Shown here: one piece after another, positions 40,281-52,941 of the stretch
How the letters are laid out: each line of letters opens with the position of its first letter
How positions within the stretch are numbered: position 1 is the stretch's first letter
NCBI GenBank assembly: GCA_029204045.2
Contig: CM055065.1
Span: 50,462,671 to 50,526,670 of the forward strand
DNA: 64,000 nt
Reading direction: 5' to 3'
Source of the DNA: Tillandsia leiboldiana
Taxonomy: Eukaryota; Streptophyta; Magnoliopsida; Poales; Bromeliaceae
Notes under the pieces: model-generated
The model's database searches: none
What the model saw: the letters and a program-made list of their open reading frames with translations, nothing else
Told to the model about the DNA's origin: nothing
Translations under genes and position numbers: made by a program

Positions 40281-40652
40281 TGTGAGGACCCGAATTTCCA
40301 CAAGAGGCTTACTGTAGGGACAACGGAGCTTCTGCAGTGTGTTTAGCAGCTTTTGGAGGCATTTGCTGTGTGTTGGAGGTGTTTGCGCGCGAATCGGACC
40401 TCAGGATTAGACCCAGCGCGAAATTTAGATTAAGAATACTCTTTCGGATGCCTTTGACAAATTTTAGAAACGGGATTTGGCAAAACGGACGGCGGATTTG
40501 GATTCAGCGCGCGAAAACGATAAAAATTGGCTATTTTCTTGATCTTTACGCCATTGGTTACTGTACACGCCGGAACAGTAACTCCGGCGACCGGCGGCAA
40601 CCGGCGGGAGGCGGAGCACGGCGGCGGAATGCGGCCGCGGGCAGCGCGGGCA

Positions 40653-40713
<61 letters not shown>

Positions 40714-43700
40714 GCAGGCGCGGGCGCGGGCAGGCGCGGCATACAGAGATGGGTGTACCACGTGGCGGCTTCCCATTGGATGCGCTGGAGACACGTGGCG
40801 GCTTTGGATTCGTCAGGTGCATCGGGTTCGTGCACCGGGCGTAGCAAGTATTGGCGTTGACACGTGGCGCACTGGGATTGGTCGGTCATCGCACGCGCGA
40901 CAGGCGCGCGGGTGCGGCGCACGATGGACCGACCGGGCCACGTGTCACCCGCTCATTGGCGGGCGCAGTGACCCGGAGGATTCGGCGTGAACCGCGGCCC
41001 ACGGTTCCCGCCGTGGACCGCGTCGCCACGCGGCGCGCCGCGATAGGCGGGCGCGCGTGCGCCGGGCGCGCCGGGTGCGGAGCAGCTGACGTGGCGCGCC
41101 GTGAGGGATTCGGGCGCGCACAGTGCCAGGCCGTGGGCCGGATTCGGGCGCCCGGACCTTGCGCCCGAATCCGGATCCTTTAGTGTAGTGGGCTGGGCCT
41201 ATAAATACCCCTCCTCTCTCTCTTTTTCTGCTTTTTCCGTGTCTTAGAGAGGGATTGAGAGGGAGGAACCTTTAGGGAACTTGTTCCTTGTGATGTTTTT
41301 GATCTTGTGGAGGAGATCCAGGATTTTTGGTGGCACGCACTTTGAGGTTGGCATTTTCCGGCGCACTGCGACGCACTTTCCTTATTTGCCCTTTTCGTCG
41401 CGTTTCGGTCCGAGGACTCCCCTGGCCTTCTCCGACCACCGTTTTCGACGATTCTTGCGCCGTTGTGTTCCTGAGAGGTAGAGCTTCGTTTTTTGTATGG
41501 ATTGTTTCTTCGTATTTCAGACTCTTGGCACGGTTCCCGAGGCACTGTTGACCCCCTGTTTGCTGTGTGAATTGTTGGACAGCACTGAAGTATTTTGCCG
41601 ATATCTTCGCACTCGGACATCGGATTGAGGTGTGCCAATACTTGATTTTTATCTACACATCGCAATGAACGTCCTCGTATTTTTTTTGGAATTTACTGAG
41701 TGTTCCTCGAAGGTGAAAATCCCACTTTTTCAGGGCAAAGTTCTACAGATTTTATACTTGGGATTTTTGAGGTGGTCACCTTGTCGATTTTGTAACTTGA
41801 CCTTCAAAGCTCGGCTTGGGACGTGCAGGTACTCGTTTCGAAGGGCTCATCGCGGCGATCGCAGCGGTATTTTTGTTGGATTTTTCGGAGTCCCTCCTAT
41901 AGGTGAAAATAGAGCCTCTTCTTGACTGATTTTGGGACATTGGTTGATTGTTTGTTTAATCGGGCACCGGTTGGTATTTTTTGCAGTTGTTGCGGCAAGC
42001 GAGGTTTTCTTGGGTGTGAGCACTTTGGGACTTGGATTTAGCAATTAAGGTGGGTGGTTGTTGTGTCCCTCTCTTTTGGTATGCTCACTAGGAATATCAG
42101 GATAACCCGATGTTAGAAAATGTTGAATAAATATTGATAAACCTTGCATGCAAAAAGGGACCACATAATTGATAACCTATCCATGTAATTGAGACAATGG
42201 TATTGGAACATGATCATTATGCCATAATCACTCCTGTTGAAGTAAGCATTTATCTGTAATAGCATGAGCAGTTGTATGTTAGTACTTAGAGATTATGCAA
42301 AAAGGGGGATCATCACTTTGAGATATTAATGTTTGAGCTCGTTGCTATGTCATAGCTATTCATGTGAAATAGATTAGTATATTGGGACATTATGTTTTAT
42401 TACATGTGAGCGCACTGGTAGACGCTTTTCCTTCTATTCTAGATGAGGACATTTGCATGCTTGTATGGACATCTAGATAGGCCACTATTTACTGCTACAC
42501 TATCATTGAGATTTGACTTAGGAGAAACCATGTTGGTACTTCTTCTCATTCATTATGATACTAGTGGTATTGCTCGGGTTGAGCAGGGTTGTAGGATAAT
42601 GTAGCCGGGTTTGTTGAGTGGGATTGTCATACTAGATTGTGGTTTTGGGTTATTGTGGCGACCGCGAACATTGGGCGGTCGACCGGATGTTTATTTGTGC
42701 ATCAGATCGGGGATAGGATTCCTCTAGTGGATGGAGTTTCCCACTTATTGATTATTATTGCATTGATTGGGGGTTCGGATTATCTTTAGTGGAGGATTTT
42801 TCCCGCTTTGATCATTGCCATGATCCAGTCCTGCTTTATCGTGATACTCGACACAGTGATACTCGTTACAGTGTTACTTTACTCGTGTGGGTCGCTCCCC
42901 TCGAGTGCCACTCCGGAGTGTGCGACCGGACGGATCGATGCCGGTCTGTTACTTACTTTTGTATGCGATCGGACGGTTCGATGCCGATCTATTATCTACT
43001 TTGGGATGCGACCGTACCGGTCCGAAGTCGGTCTGTATCCCGCGATTGAGTTCTTGAGTTCGACAGCAGAGCAGGCAGTGCCAGTGATTACTGGTCTATC
43101 GATTGGGTTTATTCAGGCAGGCCTTCATGTACTGATGCATACATTTAGCTATTCTTTTAGCTCGGCGTTTTAGAGGCATACTAGTGGTAGCATTTTCATA
43201 TGTAGTTATCTTTATAGCTTACCACCTTTTCTTCCCTTTTGCCTCTGGTAGACCTAGTGGGCATGTTAGAGTTGAGGTTTTACCCACTAGGGGAGGCTAC
43301 TGTTTTTATAGTAGTTCTCACCCCCCATCGTCTTTTTCTTTGTTTTCCCCATTGTTTTGCAGAGTCCTCTGCGGGAGTTGCTGGGCCGTCAGCAGCGGAT
43401 CGAGGTAAGAGGATTGAGGACTAGATAGAGAGTCCACCCGACAGTTGTTAGCTGGAGTTTTTGGTGTACCCTATTCTCTCAGACAGTTTTATTGTACTTC
43501 ATTTTGGGTCTGGCTTTAGCCAGTTAGTTGTATATTTATGGTGAGCTGGGAGAGATATCTGTATTTATTTTTACAGTTGTTCCTTACTTATTTCCAGCTT
43601 TTGTCTGAGATGTAGTAGTTTTAGTTCAGCTCTGGTTTTATGCTCCTTTATTATTATTTCTTTTATCTGAGCAGGTTACCGACGCTTCGTGTACACGGGA

Positions 43701-43764
43701 AATACCGTGTGCACGGCGGATCTGTAGACGGGCCCGGGTTCTGGTTTACACCCGGGGCGTGACA
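40281..43764 (+). mobile_element. Giant solo LTR, 3484 bp, GC-rich promoter end, inserted in the LINE
   Basis: Starts TGTGAGGACCC, ends GGGGCGTGACA and is flanked by the perfect 5-bp duplication CGAAG (40276-40280 and 43765-43769). No internal domain, primer site or second LTR is present. The first 900 bp is very GC- and CpG-rich, with a (GGGCGC)n run at 40653-40738. TATAAATA at 41200 precedes a CT-rich start region. Three diverged units of about 52 bp lie at 42905-43035 (GATCGATGCCGGTCTGTTA type). LTRs of 3 kb or more are typical of Tekay/Del-type chromoviruses or Tat lineages; the exact lineage is inference. Orientation is taken from the TATA box. Confidence 0.85.
41200..41207 (+). promoter_or_regulatory. 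TATA box of the giant solo LTR
   Basis: TATAAATA in GGGCCTATAAATACCCC, followed by a CT-rich likely start. This is an intact core promoter that could transcribe the sequence to the right, antisense to the LINE. Confidence 0.7.
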
Positions 43765-44136
43765 CGAAGTATCTGCCAATGATATGCTTTGAACTAAAGT
43801 ACTTAGCTATGATAGTTCCCTCTGTCCCTCTGGAGAAAGGTGTGCTCCGAAGCCCATGTTGCTACGAGAAGCGAAGCGTAGCATCTAATTTTTTACCGAA
43901 AGGTGCTTGTGGGTTGCTGTGGCGTGCAGATTGGGAAATCGATTGCACAGCAGGCAATCTCCGCTCCATCTCGCGTCCCAGAAGGTCACAGTCGATCCAT
44001 TTTCGAGAGAGAAGAGAGCAGAGGTATGGAAAGGTGTAGTGGTGCTGAGAATACCCTTCCAAATAGAACTGGACCTCGACGGGTGTGTTGTAGCAGAGGA
44101 AGGTGACTTGTATTTATAATTTTTCTGGAGCAGTAA

Positions 44137-45420
44137 TTATACCCATGGAAACGACCGGGAATTGTAAAAATTCCAGAGTCCCTTCATTAGCAAGGCTGAA
44201 TTCATAGAACGGATGTTACGGATGCTGATTCCGCCAAGCCTTTTGGGCCGACACACATGTTTCCATTTGACAAGGCAGTGAAAGCCATTATCAAGTTTCT
44301 TGCCTCTCCAAAAGAAGCCCCGACGAATTTTGTCAACGACTTTTGAAACCCAGCTAGGTAAGAGGAAAGCGGAACAGAAATAGGAAGGGATGCTAGAGAG
44401 TACAGAGTTTAAAAGTACCAAGCGACCTCCTCGTGACAGCATAAGTCCCTTCCAACCCGTTAGCCGAGTGTCCACATTCTCGATGAGCGACAAATAGTCA
44501 GGTTTGCAGAGTGCCCTTGGGGAGAGAGGTAATCCCAAATAAGTAATGGGGAATTCTTTCCAGGGGCAGCCAAAGAAGTTGGCTAAACTGTGAGCATGAT
44601 ATCTCGGCAAGTTGATCAGAATAAGAGAGCTCTTGCAAAATTTGATCTTGAGACCCGAAGCCGCCGAGAAGGCATCGAGGATCAACTTGATGACCCATGC
44701 CGACGTGCTTGAGCCGTCAAAAAAGAGGAGTAGGTCGTCGGCGAATTGTAATGTTTGAATCTTGACATCTCCAACATCAACTGTCGGTAGCAACAAATGG
44801 TTAGATGCCAAGTGAAGCATTCTATAGAGCACGTCGATACCTAAGCTGTAGAGAAGAGGAGAGAGAGGGTCCCCCTGGCGGAGACCACGTTTACAATCAA
44901 AATAGTTGCTCGGGGTGCCGATGAGAAGTATCGCTGTGGAGGATGAGTGCAGGAGAGCTTTTGTCCAACTGATTCACATGCTATTGAAGCCTCTCACCTG
45001 GAGTAGGCCCAACAAGAAATGCCAATTGATGTGATCGAAAGCACGCTCAAAGTCGATCTTCAAAAGTATTGCTTGGTGATTAGTGGAATGCAGATGATGG
45101 GTCAAAATGTGGGCAGTGTAGAAATTGTCGAGGATAGAGCGCCCTTTTAAAAAAGCAGCCTGAAAGGGGTTGATTAGCACCTCCATAAACCTTTGAAGAT
45201 GGGAGGCCAAAACTTTTGAGATGATTTTGACCAAGCTATTAACGAGACTGATAGGGCGAAAATCGCGCACGGAAGAAGCCTCGGCTGTCTTCGGAATGAG
45301 ACAAATCCAGCTGTGGTTAATCTTGCTAAGATTAAGACGGCCACTGTGCAGATTGAGGAAGACCTCTAAGATGTCATCTTTAAGGATCGTCCAAAAACGC
45401 TGGTAGAAAAGCGTAGGGAA
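44137..45420 (-). pseudogene. LINE ORF2 reverse transcriptase domain
   Basis: The segment near 45270-44980 has RPISLVNSLVKIISKVLA, FLKGRSILDNFYTAHIL and KIDFERAFDHINWHFL. After a stop at about 44974, the next frame continues through GLRQGDPLSPLLY (about 44860) and the catalytic FADD (about 44735-44720). The downstream thumb region includes GRLVLLNSVLSSIP. Frame breaks near 45420 and 44975 disable it. Confidence 0.92.
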
Positions 45421-45537
45421 ACCATTTGGCCTCGGTGCCTTTTTCGGAGCACATGAGAAAACAACACATCTACCTTCTTCCGCTGAAAAGGATCCTGCAG
45501 ACTTTGGAGATCAATGTCCTTATTAGAATACAATAAA

Positions 45538-45795
45538 CACTACAACAAAATTAGATTATAGGGACACATGTTTGTGACACTTTTGTATAAGTGTCCTATC
45601 TATATTCTATCTATATTCAAAATTAGGTTATAGCAACATATTTTTGGGACACATTACAAAAATGTGTGGCTATACACCCTAGCGACGGCACATATAGCAA
45701 CGCTAACAATAAGTGTCGGTATTTTTGCCAATGACACTTTTTTTAGATTTTAGAAATACTTAAAAGTGTTGCTATAGCATAATTTTGTTGTAGTG
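45538..45795. mobile_element. Miniature CACTA element, 258 bp, inserted in the LINE
   Basis: CACTACAACAAAATTA start and ATAATTTTGTTGTAGTG end, with 3-bp flanks AAA on both sides. Very similar to the copy at 12058 in the same orientation. Confidence 0.92.
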
Positions 45796-46157
45796 AAAGC
45801 TAAATTGATAGGAGCGTCAGAGCCGAAATCAGTTGCTCCCCGTTGGTTCTTAAAAAAATTGAACAAGAGGTCTGCAATGGAGTCATGGGAGGAATGAAAG
45901 GAGAAGCTATCAGAAAGTCGGGAAATGAAAATTTTGTTCCTCCGTGAATTAGCTTTAAGGTGGAAAATTTTGGTGTTCGTGTCACCGGCCTTCAACCACT
46001 GCACTCTAGATCTTTATTTCCACTTCATTTCCTCTTGCAAGCACAATTCCTCATATCTCTCCTTAAGCCTTGGTCTCAGAGAGCTTTTCTCCATATTTAA
46101 TAATCTTACCTCCTCAGCCTTATCGAGCCAATTAATCCAAGAAAGGCACTGGTTGGC

Positions 46158-47076
46158 CTATATCTTAATCGCCGAAGTTAAGCCTGCACTCCAAGTGCTT
46201 AAAGCCTTTTGAACTCTCAAGATCTTTGAAGAGAAATGGCTGGCGGGCTCGACAACAGAAGTAGGAGAGCTCGAGACACTTGAGACAACGTCAGTGATAG
46301 CCAGATAGCGAAGCCAAAATGTCTCGAATTTGAAAAGGTGAGAAGATGGTACAAACATAAATGCCGATAGCACCAGTGGAGTGTGGTCAGACCTTGGTCG
46401 CGGCAATGCCCGAAGGGTGGATCTAGGGAAAGAGAGGTGCCAGTCACGTGAGATGAAGGCCCGATCAAGGTGCTCTAGAGTTGGGGAGCGTCTCCCGTTA
46501 GTCCAGGTGAAGGATTTGTTAAGAATTGGAAGATCGATAAGGCTTAAGTCGCTAACGACAGTCCTGAAGTTCAGCATATCGGTGACATTCGAGGGAGGGC
46601 CATTTTTTTCGCAAAGAGAGAGGAGGACATTAAAATCGCCAATCATTGCCCACGCACCCATGGATTGGGTACTGATGAATCAAAGCTCCTGGAAGAAGGC
46701 AGCTTTAAGTGTTGCATAGGTGGGTCCGTAGATGTTAGATATCGTGAAGATATTCCCATCCACCTTCCTTCTCAGCACAATATTGAGCGAGTAGGCACCA
46801 GCCCATTCTTGCACGCACTAAAAAAGGAAAGAGTTCCATGCAGTTAGAATGCCACCCCTTGTGCCATCAGCGTTGAGAGTACGAAAATCTTGGATGTGAA
46901 AACCACAAAAGGAGTGGAACTTGGATGAGGAGGTAGAAGCAAGCTTGGATTCTTGAAGACAAACCACACAATAATTACTATTCCGAATAAAAGCTTTGAC
47001 TGCGGTACATTTGGCCTGGTCGTTAAGGCCTCTCACATTCCACAATAGAAACTTAAAGATTCTATTCCTAGCCATC
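46158..47076 (-). pseudogene. LINE ORF2 endonuclease domain (EEP family)
   Basis: Begins at an ATG near 47076 with ARNRIFKFLLWNVRGLNDQA, then CVVCLQESKL and RGGILTAW. After a frame break near 46818 it continues with MIGDFNVLLSLCEK, FTWTNGRRSPTLEHLDRAFI and SDHTPLVL. These are the N, E, D and H motifs of apurinic endonuclease-like domains. Confidence 0.9.
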
Positions 47077-47118
47077 AGGAAAGAAGAAAAGCACACAAAT
47101 CGGGAGAGTAGACAAAAG

Positions 47119-49176
47119 CTACTTCCCCTCCGGTAGACCAACATGGGAGTGAGCCGTGTTGCACAGAGCGAAGGGGGGCGCGACAGAAGTCCCCCTCCCC
47201 ATTTCTGAGATCCTGCAAGTGGCTTTCATCAGTTGGACCTCCTCCAACGTCAGCAGATTCCGAAAGTCTGACCTTGGCGAGGTCACTTCTTCAATTTCTG
47301 GAGTTAGCTCAGAGGAACCCGGTGTCAAGCTAACTGAGGATGGCGGAAGCTGCGCCTGGTGTGCCCCCAAAGAGGGCGTCGACGAGGAAGCGAATGTAGA
47401 GCGAGCCGCCTTGGATGCGAATCTCACCATCTTGAGTTTCTTGCACATAAGGTCCTGAGCTCGAAGGAGAGAAGACTTCTTAACACCCTTGTTTTTGGCG
47501 GCTAGTCGCGAACTGCGCCTATACGTGAAAAGCTTCCAAGGGGCAGGGAAGCCCTTGCGTTGGGGCAAGGGCTGGGTCGAGTTGCGCGCAACCAAGGCAG
47601 TTGGTGGGTGATCCAAAACTAGGCTCGAGCAGTTGGTGAGCCCCAGACCCAAAACTTCGAGCTGTCCCGAGGCTAAACGGGGCTGATCCACTGCTTTCGT
47701 GGATACAAGATCAGGAAGGAAAGCCAATAGCGAGGGCGAATTAGACACCAACTGGCCCCCAGCCATTGGGGCAGGGGCGGGCAAAAAAGGAGGCGCCAGT
47801 TGGCCACCCGAAGGTGGATGATCACATGCATCGCTGCTGGTGAAAGGATAGTTTAGAGCAGGGGCAGAGTACGGTCCCAGCTGCAAAGAATTCGAATTTG
47901 AAAAAAAAAAAAAGATTTCGCAGGAGATTCCGCCGGTCCAGCCCGGTGCGGCCGCGCTCCGGAACCACCTAGCCCACGCCGGAAGACGGCCGGTGCTGGG
48001 AAGCGTGAAGATCACTCTGAAGACCGACAGCCGGAATGGAGCTAAATCTAGTTTGTTTAATTAACGCATCCTGAGCTTCCAGAGAGGAGAGGCCAAGACG
48101 ATGATCCAAATCTTCATCGAGCAGGATAGGCTCAGCTTCCTCCCACGATTCAAGCACGATAGGAATACGGAATCGCCGGTCCTCCACCATCAGATAGAGG
48201 ACCTCGGGGATGTTCCGAACATTCAGGCAACGGACGTTGGCTCTAAAGAACGAGACATCCAACCGCATGGTACTGAGGGTATCAACCTCCCATAGCTCTC
48301 CAATGCTACAAACAGTCGCCTTCACTTCCTCTTCACTTCAACAGAGAATCGGCCAATTGAGAAGCCAAATCCACACCTTATGATGTAAGTGACCCCTCGT
48401 CTCTTCCCCTGTCTCCACCCAGTTTGAGAAGGTGAATGAAGCATCATCGAACCTGGTAAGGCTGCGACCTATTGCTGACTCCCGAGTCACCTAGCTAGGG
48501 AAGAAGACCGCCAGAGTTGAAGCTTGAAAAGAAGCCACCTTATAATACATGCTAGAGCCCTCGAACATGGCAGCTAGTTTGCTGGGTAGAAACTCCTTGA
48601 TAAAGTCAGGGCGGAGACCGGCTGCTTCCACTCTTGCCACGCAGCCCGAGAGGGATGGTTGTCCGTCTTGGGGGGCGTACACGGGAGGAAGGCAACGGCG
48701 GAGCGCGGGCGTCTGACGACAATAGTGGGCTTCATGCGTCGTGGGGCTTGCCTGACTCTGCAGCGAGAAGCCGGATGGCCTATTCTCATGCAGAGAAGAC
48801 AACGCCTTGGTTCTCTACATTGAGCGGCACGGTGTCCTTTCTCAATGCACCTGAAGCATCTCCCAAGAAGAGAATGGTTAAGGAGGTATTTCGGGGGTGG
48901 GGGGCAGGCCAGGGTTGGAGGCGAAGTCGGAGGGTCTGGGAGATTAAAGAGGAGTAGGTAGGTTCCGGGGTGGGGATAGGACAGTATCTTTAAAGGAACG
49001 GTTAGGGCGGACTCTATTATCTCGAGGAGGGGGCAAAGATAGCAAGTACGTGAAGACCAAGGGGTGTGGTGATGGGGAGCGGTACGAGTGGGTAGAGCGA
49101 TGGGGTAGTGAGGGAAGCGACTACGGCTGTGGGACCAGTGGGGCTCATGTCGGGGAGAGGGGGGCGGGGGTGACAA
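47119..49176 (-). pseudogene. LINE ORF1 (gag-like nucleic-acid-binding protein), broken
   Basis: Three overlapping pieces. 49176-48574 has two zinc knuckles, CFRCIEKGHRAAQC and CLLCMRIGHPASRC, after a Pro-rich N-terminus. 48325-47969 has an SIGELWEVDTLSTMRLDVSF segment with RIPIVLESW. 48015-47119 is a Ser/Pro-rich C-terminus. The pieces lie in different frames, so the gene is frameshifted. RNA-binding ORF1 proteins of this type accompany plant L1 ORF2. Confidence 0.85.
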
Positions 49177-49195
49177 GAAGGAGGCGCCATCTTCC

Positions 49196-49312
49196 TATGG
49201 CATAACTATCTACTTTTTAGTCTTTGGATTCAAAATATTATTCTAAAATAGATAAAATATAAGATGTATATCTTATTTAGAATGTACAAGTAGCATTCCT
49301 CTTGTGAGTAAG
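49196..49312. mobile_element. Right half of the MITE split by the LINE
   Basis: ATGTATATCTTATTTAGAAT and GTACAAGTAGCATTCCTC follow the right arm of the 27809 and 51719 copies (ATATACACC..., GTACATGTAGCATTGCTC). With 39383-39512 it forms one element. Confidence 0.65.
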
Positions 49313-49925
49313 GTTCATCTGTTACCACAAATTTAACCTATCAATTATTAGAGTTACAGTGGTACAAACTAAACGCACATGTTCCATACCTAAAGCATCT
49401 TTCAGGAGGATTAGGCTTCTGGTGGAGTACCAACTAAGAACATAAAAAAAAAAAATTTGTCTTTTGCGCTAGGAATGTTTTGTCCGTTATCTGTTTATTG
49501 CTAACAAGTAGAAGACGCTACATATTTTTATAAAAAACAAATAGAAAAAAATAAATTTAAGAAAGATACACTATAAGAAAAATTAATTTTTTTTGTCCTT
49601 TGCGCTAGGAATGTTTGGCACGTTATCTTTTTATTGTTAACTAGTAGAAGACGCTACATATTTTTATAAAATACAAATGAAAAAAAACAAAATTTAAGAA
49701 AGAGACACTATAAGAAAAATTAAATTTAAGAATATTTTTTTATATTTAATGATATTTAAAAGTGTTCAAATATAGTATAATCTTATATTTGAAAACATAT
49801 CGCAATATATATACCGATACTTATGTCAATATTTGGTAAAATATAGTCTAACTGCTAAATTGTCATAATTTTTTAAAATTCTGATGCTTTAAAGTGTCGA
49901 AAAATTTAAAATAAAAAAAAATATA
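49313..49925. other. AT-rich intergenic DNA with a local duplication
   Basis: A segment of about 100 bp occurs twice in tandem (about 49455-49580 and 49590-49720), sharing GCGCTAGGAATGTTT, AGTAGAAGACGCTACATATT and AAGAAAG-GA-ACACTATAAG. No gene seen. Confidence 0.6.
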
Positions 49926-50465
49926 TAGTGCAGACTAGTATGCTTTTATAAGTACGGAGACACTCATGCTTATAAGTTGTTTTTGATATTGGGACTTTCG
50001 AATCGACGATCAGCTCCGTTAGACTCGATCTAGAGTATTTGAAGGATATAGAAAATAAATTTCGTGATTTTTCAATGTTATTTACCTAATGATCGAAATG
50101 GCCTAATTAAAATCAACGGCTGAAAATAAAAATCTAATAAAATGTGATGATATGATACTAAAATTTTAAATCAAAAATATTGATCTTATTTTATATAGTA
50201 TAAAAAATTTTCTGTCAAAATTTCACATGACTTAGATATTTCTACACTGTTAAACTTGCAAACGGCTCATCACGGCCATTAAAATTATTAATTTTGAGCC
50301 TCTTTGATCACCAGACAAATAATATCAAAAAATTATAAAATTTATTTTTTAAATACTTCAAATATTCTAGATCAAGTCTAATAAAATTGATTGTCGATTC
50401 GGAAGTCCTAACATCGAAAACGACTTATAAATATAGAGCCTTTCATACTTCCATAAACATACCCT
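49926..50465. mobile_element. Third copy of the 520-bp foldback MITE
   Basis: Shares GGGACTTTCGAATCGACGAT, AGACTCGATCTAGAGTATTT, AATCAACGGCTGAAAATAAA and the reverse-complement right end (TATTCTAGATCAAGTCTAAT, TTGTCGATTCGGAAGTCC) with 38412-38935. Confidence 0.78.
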
Positions 50466-51718
50466 GTGTATGGATATACATATACGCTAGCCATGTTTGT
50501 TTGGGTAGAAGTGGATAGGAATAAAGTCGTATTCAGCCCACTGATTGTTTCGCCGTAATAAAGATACAATAATAAAGATACAATTGATGTAACATCTCAA
50601 AATGTAATTGAAATTCTAATTAAATATTAGGGTTTAATTATTTTAAGTTGTGTTTTGGATCTAACAAATTATTATTGCTAGCGGGTTAGATCGTGACAGT
50701 TAAAATTCGAGTTACCCAATACACAGAAGTCAATTACGGTGAATAATAAAATAATATAAATGGTAACTAAAAAAAACAAACAATGAAAAAAAATTTGTTT
50801 TCATCTAAACTCTACTTCAATTCAAAGTTCACTTCAACTTAAAATTTACTTTAGGTAAAACAAACATGCCATAGGTGCAAGTAATAATTTCAATAGAGAG
50901 ATCGACTATCCCTAGTGCAAGTGGCAGAGAATTTGATCGTTAATATTTGAGATTCCGAGTTTAAAATCTAGTTGCTTCACATTTTTGGCTAAGTTTATTT
51001 CAAAATAAACGAAACGGATAGCACCATTGTTTGCGTACATAAGAACATTCCAGTGGTGCACCCAGTGCACCCATGGACCCAATAAAAAAAAATAATTTTA
51101 TTTTAGTGGAAAGATCTAAAATTTATAAATATTAATATCTAGACATTTTGAATGTTATAAACTAAATTGAATTAATTCAATTTTAGTTTTGACATCTCTA
51201 CTGTACAAATTTATTAATGTGTATGAGATAAATATGTACACTAGGTGCAATCAATGAGTTGGACTAAAGGCCACTTTGAATTAGATATCTCATTAACTTT
51301 TAATTGTTTTGATTTTAATTATTTTTCTAAATTAGTTGGATAACTTTATTGTCTACGAACTATCAAACCAATTAGAGTAGTCCCTCACTTTTTTGCCAAT
51401 TATCTATTGTAAGTTTTAATTTTTAAAAAATTATATCTAATTTCTCCGACGTTTTTATATTTTGGAGAACTATTTTGGTGCTTAATTTTACTAAAGTTAA
51501 AAATTCTAAAAAAGCATCATAAAATCAATCAATTAAAAAATTATGAATCAGTTAACTACTTTTTACTTTATCATAATATTTTTAATTCTTGTCATTTTTT
51601 GTATGGGTCAACAAAAATGACTTAATTAGAACTAGAAGAATAAAAAGTAAAAAAAAAAGAAAAAAAAAAAAAGAAAAGAAGAAAGTGTATCTTTTGGACA
51701 AACTACTTAAAAAAGAAA
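50466..51718. other. Intergenic DNA with a TRIM LTR remnant (about 50594-50699)
   Basis: TGTAACATCTCAAAATG to GGGTTAGATCGTGACAG resembles the LTR of the TRIM at 9546 (TGTAACACTCC to CCGGGTCGTCACA, with AATTATTATTGCTAG before the end). The rest is AT-rich, with purine A/G runs near 51645-51690. No gene. Confidence 0.55.
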
Positions 51719-51868
51719 AATACTAAGTGTACATCTTTTGTGGGGTGTACATCACACATTTCACTCATCCAATGAATTGAGTGTGGTGAGGAATCACTTC
51801 ATTCCCATTCTTAGATGGGAGGATGTGGAATGTACACTCTTTTGAAAATGTACATGTAGCATTGCTCA
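51719..51868. mobile_element. TGTACACCCC-family hairpin MITE
   Basis: The arms TACTAAGTGTACATC and GGGGTGTACATCACAC pair with GTGGAATGTACACTC and GTACATGTAGCATTGCTC. The middle words CACTCATCCAATG and CATTCCCATTC are typical of the family. No (TA)n flank here. Confidence 0.7.
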
Positions 51869-52932
51869 TCAATCATACTCGCAGCAAAGTACGGTTACAT
51901 CTCTAGTAATTATCTAATGATAGAAAACCTACGAAGAATTATATTAGATTTATCTCAACTTGGTTTATCCATTAAAAATGTAATTAATTTAAAATTTAAA
52001 TCACGTCGGTTGATAAAATCTACAAGAATATTCTTAATACTAATGTACCAAATTTTTTGAAAATATTTACATTTTTGGATAGGTTGCTGTAAAACTTATT
52101 TTTTAGTTTTGAATGTACCAAGTAATATTTGAATGTACCAGTAATATTTACCTTTATTTTATTTTCACAAAACTTGGTGATATGGCATGTTAATAACCGT
52201 TTAATTTTACACATAGTTAGCTAATTCATGAATTATTCATGAATATCGAAAATCTGAATTGAAAGGTCGATATGCTAATTTTTTTGCTTCAAAATTTCAA
52301 AATAAAACGCTAATTTTTTGGTTAGTTTTAATAATTCACAAATAATTCATGCGAAATATTCGGTCAAAAATTTGGCATAATTTTTGAATAGTTTAAAAAA
52401 TTCGCAAATAATTTGGCGGATGGGAGTTATTCCGCCAAAATTCGGCAAAATTTTTGATAAAATTTTTGTATCTCCAACATTCCGTTCGCTCGTCCTAAAA
52501 AAAAAAAAAAAGGAAAATTCTCTCGCCCAGATTTTTTTATTTTTGTTCAACATCTACTTTACTTTGTAGTTCACTATTCTTATATTTTTAAAAATTATAA
52601 TTATTTATACTAGTAGTATAAATCTAGAGAAAAAAAGTTTAATTTATTAGCCGAATTCTTAATTCCGATTTTTTACTCGGTGAATATATATTTTTTTAAA
52701 TAAATCGCGTACAAACTCATTTTTTAAGCCACATTTTTCAACATTTAAAAAATTTAAATATAAATTTTATTCGTATTATATTCATACCGAATTTTTCACA
52801 TGCATGAAATATGTAATCTGTCTCTCTATATGCTTTTCCAATTTATTGATAGAGATTGAACATGAAAGCACATGGTCACTTCTGGGCAATAAGCCCACAT
52901 TTATCGTACCTTTAAACCTTCTGAGGGTTGGC
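51869..52932. other. AT-rich DNA upstream of the terpene synthase
   Basis: No gene or element boundary recognised. Words around GCGAAATATTCGG and GGCGGATGGGAG near 52350-52440 form a local degenerate repeat. Confidence 0.5.
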
Positions 52933-52933
52933 T

Positions 52934-52941
52934 TATAAATA
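52934..52941 (+). promoter_or_regulatory. TATA box of the terpene synthase gene
   Basis: TATAAATA 73 bp before the start codon, giving a leader of about 40 bases. Confidence 0.75.

Larger units (their letters stand above)
39513..49195 (-). mobile_element. Near full-length plant LINE (L1-type), decayed and interrupted
   Basis: The minus strand carries ORF1 with zinc knuckles (49176 to about 47100), ORF2 endonuclease (47076 to 46158), reverse transcriptase (about 45420-44137) and the zf-RVT/C-terminal part (40260-39721), and ends in poly-A (T run 39513-39530). It is interrupted by a 3.5-kb solo LTR (40281-43764) and a CACTA miniature element (45538-45795). Several frameshifts and stops make it inactive. 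Removing the two inserts leaves about 5.9 kb, normal for a plant L1. Confidence 0.9.

Noticed and set aside
40337..41183. Arg/Gly/Ala-rich frames in the GC-rich block, on both strands
   Set aside because: They arise from (GGGCGC)n inside a solo LTR, with open frames in almost every phase, which is expected where stop codons (AT-rich) are rare.
41281..43424. Frames within the giant LTR right half
   Set aside because: Short, overlapping, no motifs, and located in the transcribed leader part of a solo LTR.
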